Shown: piece by piece, positions 60,680 through 64,000 of the stretch | How the letters are laid out: the number at the start of each line of letters is the position of its first letter | Position numbering within the stretch: position 1 is the stretch's first letter | Source: Persicitalea jodogahamensis | Lineage (GTDB): Bacteria; Bacteroidota; Bacteroidia; Cytophagales; Spirosomataceae | Length of the DNA: 64,000 nt | Direction: 5' to 3' | Assembly (NCBI RefSeq): GCF_014651615.1 | Contig: NZ_BMXF01000001.1 | Span: 1,025,731-1,089,730, forward strand | Program-made: the position numbers and the translations under genes | Notes under the pieces: model-generated | What the model was told of the DNA's origin: nothing | Database searches by the model: none | What the model saw: only the letters and a program-made list of their open reading frames with translations

Positions 60680-63600
60680 ATGCCCCGCTACGCCAACCCC
60701 TTTCCCGGTCTAAGGAGTTTCGAGTCGCAGGATTCAGAATTGTTTTTTGGCCGGGAAAGTCACATCAGAGAACTTCGCATCAAGCTGTCGATGAATCGTT
60801 TCCTGGCGATCGTGGCTTCTTCCGGCAGTGGCAAATCATCCTTAATTAAAGCGGGTCTTATTCCTTCGCTGCACAGCGATAAGCTGAGTGGCACGGCGCA
60901 CGATAGCTGGAGCGTGATTCTTTTCAAGCCTGGCGCGACCCCGATTCGCTCACTGGCCCAGGCTTTGCAAAAACATTTGTACGGCTCGGAAGACGGCTAT
61001 CAGGATTTAGCCGAGCGAATTAAGGAGAATCCCCGTGTGGTGTACGGGCTTTTCAAAGAACTTGCGGGAAATAACATCCTGCTGGTGATCGACCAGTTTG
61101 AGGAGGTTTTTCGCTACGCACAGCCTGACGACGAAATCCACTATTCCGGAGCTACGGCGCAACTTATCGCGCTGATCATGGATATGATCGTGCAGCCGAA
61201 CAGTCCGATATACGTCGTGCTGACCATGCGCTCCGACTACCTCGACGAGTGCACCAATTATCCGGGTTTTACCGAGGTGATCAACCGGGGGTACTACCTT
61301 TTACCCAAAATGAATCCGGCGGAAATCCGGCATGCCATCACAAAACCCATCGAGTTGAGGGGGGCCACAATCGCCCCGACCCTGACCGATCGGCTGGTGG
61401 CGGAAATAGGTGGTAGTTTTGACCATCTGCCTATTATGCAGCACGCATTGATGCGCACCTGGGACCACTGGGAAAGCCAGGAAGCGGAAAAGCCGATCGA
61501 CGAAAGTCATTACGATGCAATCGGCACGATGCAGGAAGCTATTTCGCGCCACGCTGAGGAAATCTACCACGGGCTATCGGATGACAAATGCCGTCTGGCG
61601 ACCGAAAAAATCTTCAAGTCACTCGTTGTGCTCGCCCCGGGCGACATCGGCGTGATGCGGCCCACCCGGCTGCAGAAAATCGTTCGGGTATCGGGCATGG
61701 AGCGGGAGTTACTCACAGAAGTCATCAACCGCTTTCGGCAGCAGGGCTCATCATTCCTGACGCCATCCTATACGCAGCGGATCGATCTGGAATCTTTCAT
61801 CGATATCTCGCTGGAAAAAATCACGACGATGTGGGAACGGCTGCGTGGCTGGATCACCGAAGAGACCGAATCGGCCAAGCTGTACCGGAAAATGGGCACC
61901 GCGGCGGAGTTGAATCAGGCCGGAAAAACGGGGCTACTCGTCAATCCTGAGCTGCAATTGGGTATTCAGTGGTTGCGCGACGAACAACCCACGCTGGAAT
62001 GGGCCGAGAAGTACGACCCTTACTTCGAGAGGGTTATCAATTATCTGGAGCATAGCAGGGTTCAGCACGAAAACACCATAAAAAACAACGAAGACCGGCA
62101 AAAGCGGGAACTGAAAAGGGCTCGTTATTTTGCAATTGTCATGGGGGGGGCCTCACTGCTTTCGTTGCTTTTTCTGGTGATCTCGCTGGTACTGCGCTAC
62201 GACGCCGAACAGAGCCGTAAGCAGTCGCTGGAAAAAGAAAAACAGGCCATGCTGGAGCGGATTCGGGCCGAGGAACAGACGAAAGAATCCATTTCACAAA
62301 AAAAGATTGCCGAACAGCAGGAGATTATCGCCGAGCAGCAGCGCCGCCTGACCGAGGAACAGCGCTCCATCGCCGTGCGGGAGCAGCGCCTGGCTGAGGT
62401 AAAGCGGATTGAGGCAGAAATTGCCAAACAGATCGCCGAAATTGAAAAGGTAAAGGCCGACTCCGCCCAACGGCGGGCCGAAATGCAAAAAGACCTGGCC
62501 GTAAAATCCAAGGCTCTGGCCGACCTGCTGCGCATCCAGGCCGATTCGTCACGCCGCGAGGCTCAAATCTCGCAGCAGGACGCCGAGCAGCAACGGGCGC
62601 GGGCTGTCGCCCGCTCGGTGGCCATTCAGTCATATCAGATGACGGACAACGGCCAGGACGCCCTACCTGCATTACTTGCCGCTCAGGCTTTTCGTTTCAA
62701 CCTCCGCACGGGCGGGCAAAAGGACAACCCGGAAATTTTCAAGGCGCTATCCAAAGCGGCTGATGCCAAAACAGTGCTACGCTGGCACAACGGCATGGTA
62801 CGCAGCATAATCCAAAAGCCGGGCGGCGCAGCTTACGCTTCCACGGGGGACGACGGCACGGTGAAGGTATGGAGTGCTGACCTGACCGGGCAACCGGGCG
62901 TGAAGTCCTATGCCACCAATGACAAAGGTCAGGTTTCGCTGCGTTCGCTGGCCTTTTCGGGAAGTGGAGACAAGGTGTTTGCCGGGAGCGCAACCGGCAA
63001 GATATATGACTGGTCTACCAGCGGGTTGCTCAGCGTGCCCAATGCCATTCAGGCGCATCGGGGTGTCGTCAATAGTCTTCTGGTCAATAAGGCAACTTCT
63101 CAGCTCATCAGCATCAGTGGCGATGGAAACCTGCGCACCTGGAAAATATTACCTAATGGGCTGGATTCGCTGCAAAACATCCACTCTGACATACCGATTT
63201 TTTGCGCCCGGATTACGCCCGATGGCAAGCGCCTCGCCTGCGGGGCGGACAATGGCCGGGTGGTGATTTTCAATTTGCAGAATCTGAACGAAGAGCCTGT
63301 TTCCTTCAACTACTACGGATTCGGCAATCGGGTCACGGCCCTGGCCTTTGATCCCGACGGCACGCACCTGATTACCGGCAATTCTTCCGGCTCGCTTTAC
63401 CGCTGGGATTTTGAAAAAAACGGGATTGGCCGCATTGGTCTGCCGCTATCGGGGAGGCATACATCACCTGTAAACGACATCACTTTCTCGCACGACGGGA
63501 AACTACTGGCCTCATGCAGCTACGACTGGACGGTGCGCCTCTGGAACTACGCCAGCATTCTGAATCGGCAGGTGCAGCCTATCGTGCTGGATGATTTCGA

Positions 63601-63817
63601 CACATGGGTTTTTGGCATCACCTTCTCGAGGGATGGTAAAAGGCTCATTGCCGGTGGAGCTGATCGCACCATACGCTCCTGGCAGGTCGATCCGGACGAA
63701 CTGTATCAGAAAGTACTGGAAAAGGCTAACCGGGATATGACCATTGATGAATGGAATCGGTTCATCGGCAAGGATATTCCCTATGAGAAGGCAGTGAAAA
63801 GCGAAGCGGTGCAGTAA
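60680..63817 (+). CDS. nSTAND-like ATPase with membrane segment, coiled coil and WD40 repeats
   Basis: 1045 residues. PFPGLRSFESQDSELFFGRE opens a STAND-type NTPase (Novel STAND). Walker A is ASSGSGKSS (46-54) and Walker B LLVIDQFEEVFRY (about 135). A helical region follows to about 470, then one membrane helix (about 480-505), a Glu/Gln-rich coiled coil to about 650 and a WD40 propeller to the end (WDFEKNGIGRIG, LLASCSYDWTVRLWNYASIL). Such proteins act in signalling or defence. A run of eight G (62143-62150) lies in the membrane-helix codons. It follows the anti-sigma gene at 108 bases. Confidence 0.85.
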   Translation: MPRYANPFPGLRSFESQDSELFFGRESHIRELRIKLSMNRFLAIVASSGSGKSSLIKAGLIPSLHSDKLSGTAHDSWSVILFKPGATPIRSLAQALQKHLYGSEDGYQDLAERIKENPRVVYGLFKELAGNNILLVIDQFEEVFRYAQPDDEIHYSGATAQLIALIMDMIVQPNSPIYVVLTMRSDYLDECTNYPGFTEVINRGYYLLPKMNPAEIRHAITKPIELRGATIAPTLTDRLVAEIGGSFDHLPIMQHALMRTWDHWESQEAEKPIDESHYDAIGTMQEAISRHAEEIYHGLSDDKCRLATEKIFKSLVVLAPGDIGVMRPTRLQKIVRVSGMERELLTEVINRFRQQGSSFLTPSYTQRIDLESFIDISLEKITTMWERLRGWITEETESAKLYRKMGTAAELNQAGKTGLLVNPELQLGIQWLRDEQPTLEWAEKYDPYFERVINYLEHSRVQHENTIKNNEDRQKRELKRARYFAIVMGGASLLSLLFLVISLVLRYDAEQSRKQSLEKEKQAMLERIRAEEQTKESISQKKIAEQQEIIAEQQRRLTEEQRSIAVREQRLAEVKRIEAEIAKQIAEIEKVKADSAQRRAEMQKDLAVKSKALADLLRIQADSSRREAQISQQDAEQQRARAVARSVAIQSYQMTDNGQDALPALLAAQAFRFNLRTGGQKDNPEIFKALSKAADAKTVLRWHNGMVRSIIQKPGGAAYASTGDDGTVKVWSADLTGQPGVKSYATNDKGQVSLRSLAFSGSGDKVFAGSATGKIYDWSTSGLLSVPNAIQAHRGVVNSLLVNKATSQLISISGDGNLRTWKILPNGLDSLQNIHSDIPIFCARITPDGKRLACGADNGRVVIFNLQNLNEEPVSFNYYGFGNRVTALAFDPDGTHLITGNSSGSLYRWDFEKNGIGRIGLPLSGRHTSPVNDITFSHDGKLLASCSYDWTVRLWNYASILNRQVQPIVLDDFDTWVFGITFSRDGKRLIAGGADRTIRSWQVDPDELYQKVLEKANRDMTIDEWNRFIGKDIPYEKAVKSEAVQ

Positions 63818-63849
63818 TAGAATTGAGGAGTTTATGCGTCCATTAGTCT

Positions 63850-64000
63850 ATGAGTTTTACTTTGAATTATAAAAGGTACATAACCGACTGGTTTGGAAAA
63901 GGGGAATTGCTTTGCATTTCGACCTTTTTCGCACTGGCATTTATGCTTTCGCCAGCGGCGGTGCGAGCGCAGAATTCTTGCGACCAGTCCATTCTGCTGC
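63850..64000 (+). CDS. Secreted protein, 3' end outside window
   Basis: From ATG 63850 the frame reads 50 codons to the window edge: MSFTLNYKRYITDWFGKGEL, then a signal-peptide-like hydrophobic stretch (CISTFFALAFMLSPAAVRAQ) and NSCDQSILL. The cleavage site after VRAQ is good. The mature domain is not visible, so function cannot be given. It follows the WD40 protein by 32 bases in the same direction. Confidence 0.75.
   Translation, partial: MSFTLNYKRYITDWFGKGELLCISTFFALAFMLSPAAVRAQNSCDQSILL

Noticed and set aside
1-64000. tRNA, rRNA, CRISPR arrays, insertion sequences and prophage genes
   Set aside because: Read on both strands, no cloverleaf, rRNA core, regular spacer-repeat array, transposase or integrase was recognised.

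Overview
The window looks like a chromosomal segment of a Bacteroidota bacterium, most likely order Cytophagales (Spirosomaceae-like). This is inferred from gene content: a TonB-dependent receptor with a carboxypeptidase-regulatory N-domain, an OmpA/PD40 envelope protein, LytS/LytTR signalling, secreted GH43 and S9 enzymes, a DUF4432/ThuA/Gfo-Idh-MocA sugar operon, weak ribosome binding sites and many starts set only by ATG context. No rRNA, tRNA, CRISPR array, transposase or integrase was recognised.

Layout. 1-8243: one plus-strand carbohydrate operon (three TIM-barrel sugar isomerase/epimerase-like proteins, ThuA, alpha/beta hydrolase, DUF4432 epimerase-like, PMI-like cupin, Gfo/Idh/MocA oxidoreductase), closed by a 14-bp perfect hairpin. 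8423-16513: gamma-glutamyltransferase, an OmpA/PD40 protein, a LOG-like protein, a TumE-like toxin-antitoxin pair, and an FdhF/YdeP-type molybdo-oxidoreductase with FdhD. The TA pair is bracketed by a second, broken copy of the 3' end of the oxidoreductase gene. 16873-20959: a membrane coiled-coil protein, an MTR-kinase-like phosphotransferase overlapping a secreted ADP-ribosylglycohydrolase, and MarR. 21112-36135: TonB receptor, secreted hydrolases (class C serine hydrolase, GH43, S9 peptidase), a HipA-like/DUF3037 pair, DUF1643, GreA/B-like and SDR. 36319-41694: LytTR regulator, LytS-type kinase, a third protein with a degenerate receiver, a pseudogene with two in-frame stops, and an AraC-TM-TPR regulator.

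42255-56848 is the most unusual part. It is a plus-strand cluster with a SnoaL-like cyclase, HpcH/HpaI aldolase, three DJ-1/PfpI paralogues, a benzoylformate-decarboxylase-like ThDP enzyme, three NTF2-like proteins, an MBL hydrolase, a VOC protein, an AGE-family (alpha/alpha)6 protein, and a xanthine-dehydrogenase-family complex. In that complex the fused [2Fe-2S]/molybdopterin subunit has lost all four cysteines of its second cluster and carries Asp where the family has its catalytic Glu. Both FAD-subunit-like partners lack the FAD-binding motifs. The gene set suggests an undescribed pathway in which a molybdenum-hydroxylase scaffold works without the normal electron chain.

56962-64000: a partner-switching module (STAS, glycogen debranching enzyme, STAS, RsbW-like ATPase) followed by an nSTAND-like ATPase with membrane segment, coiled coil and WD40 repeats, and the start of a secreted protein.

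A second-level pattern runs through the window. Many gaps between collinear genes hold long imperfect inverted or word-like repeats, each with its own vocabulary, ending just before the next start codon. The hexamer AAGTAC/GTACTT also looks strongly over-represented.
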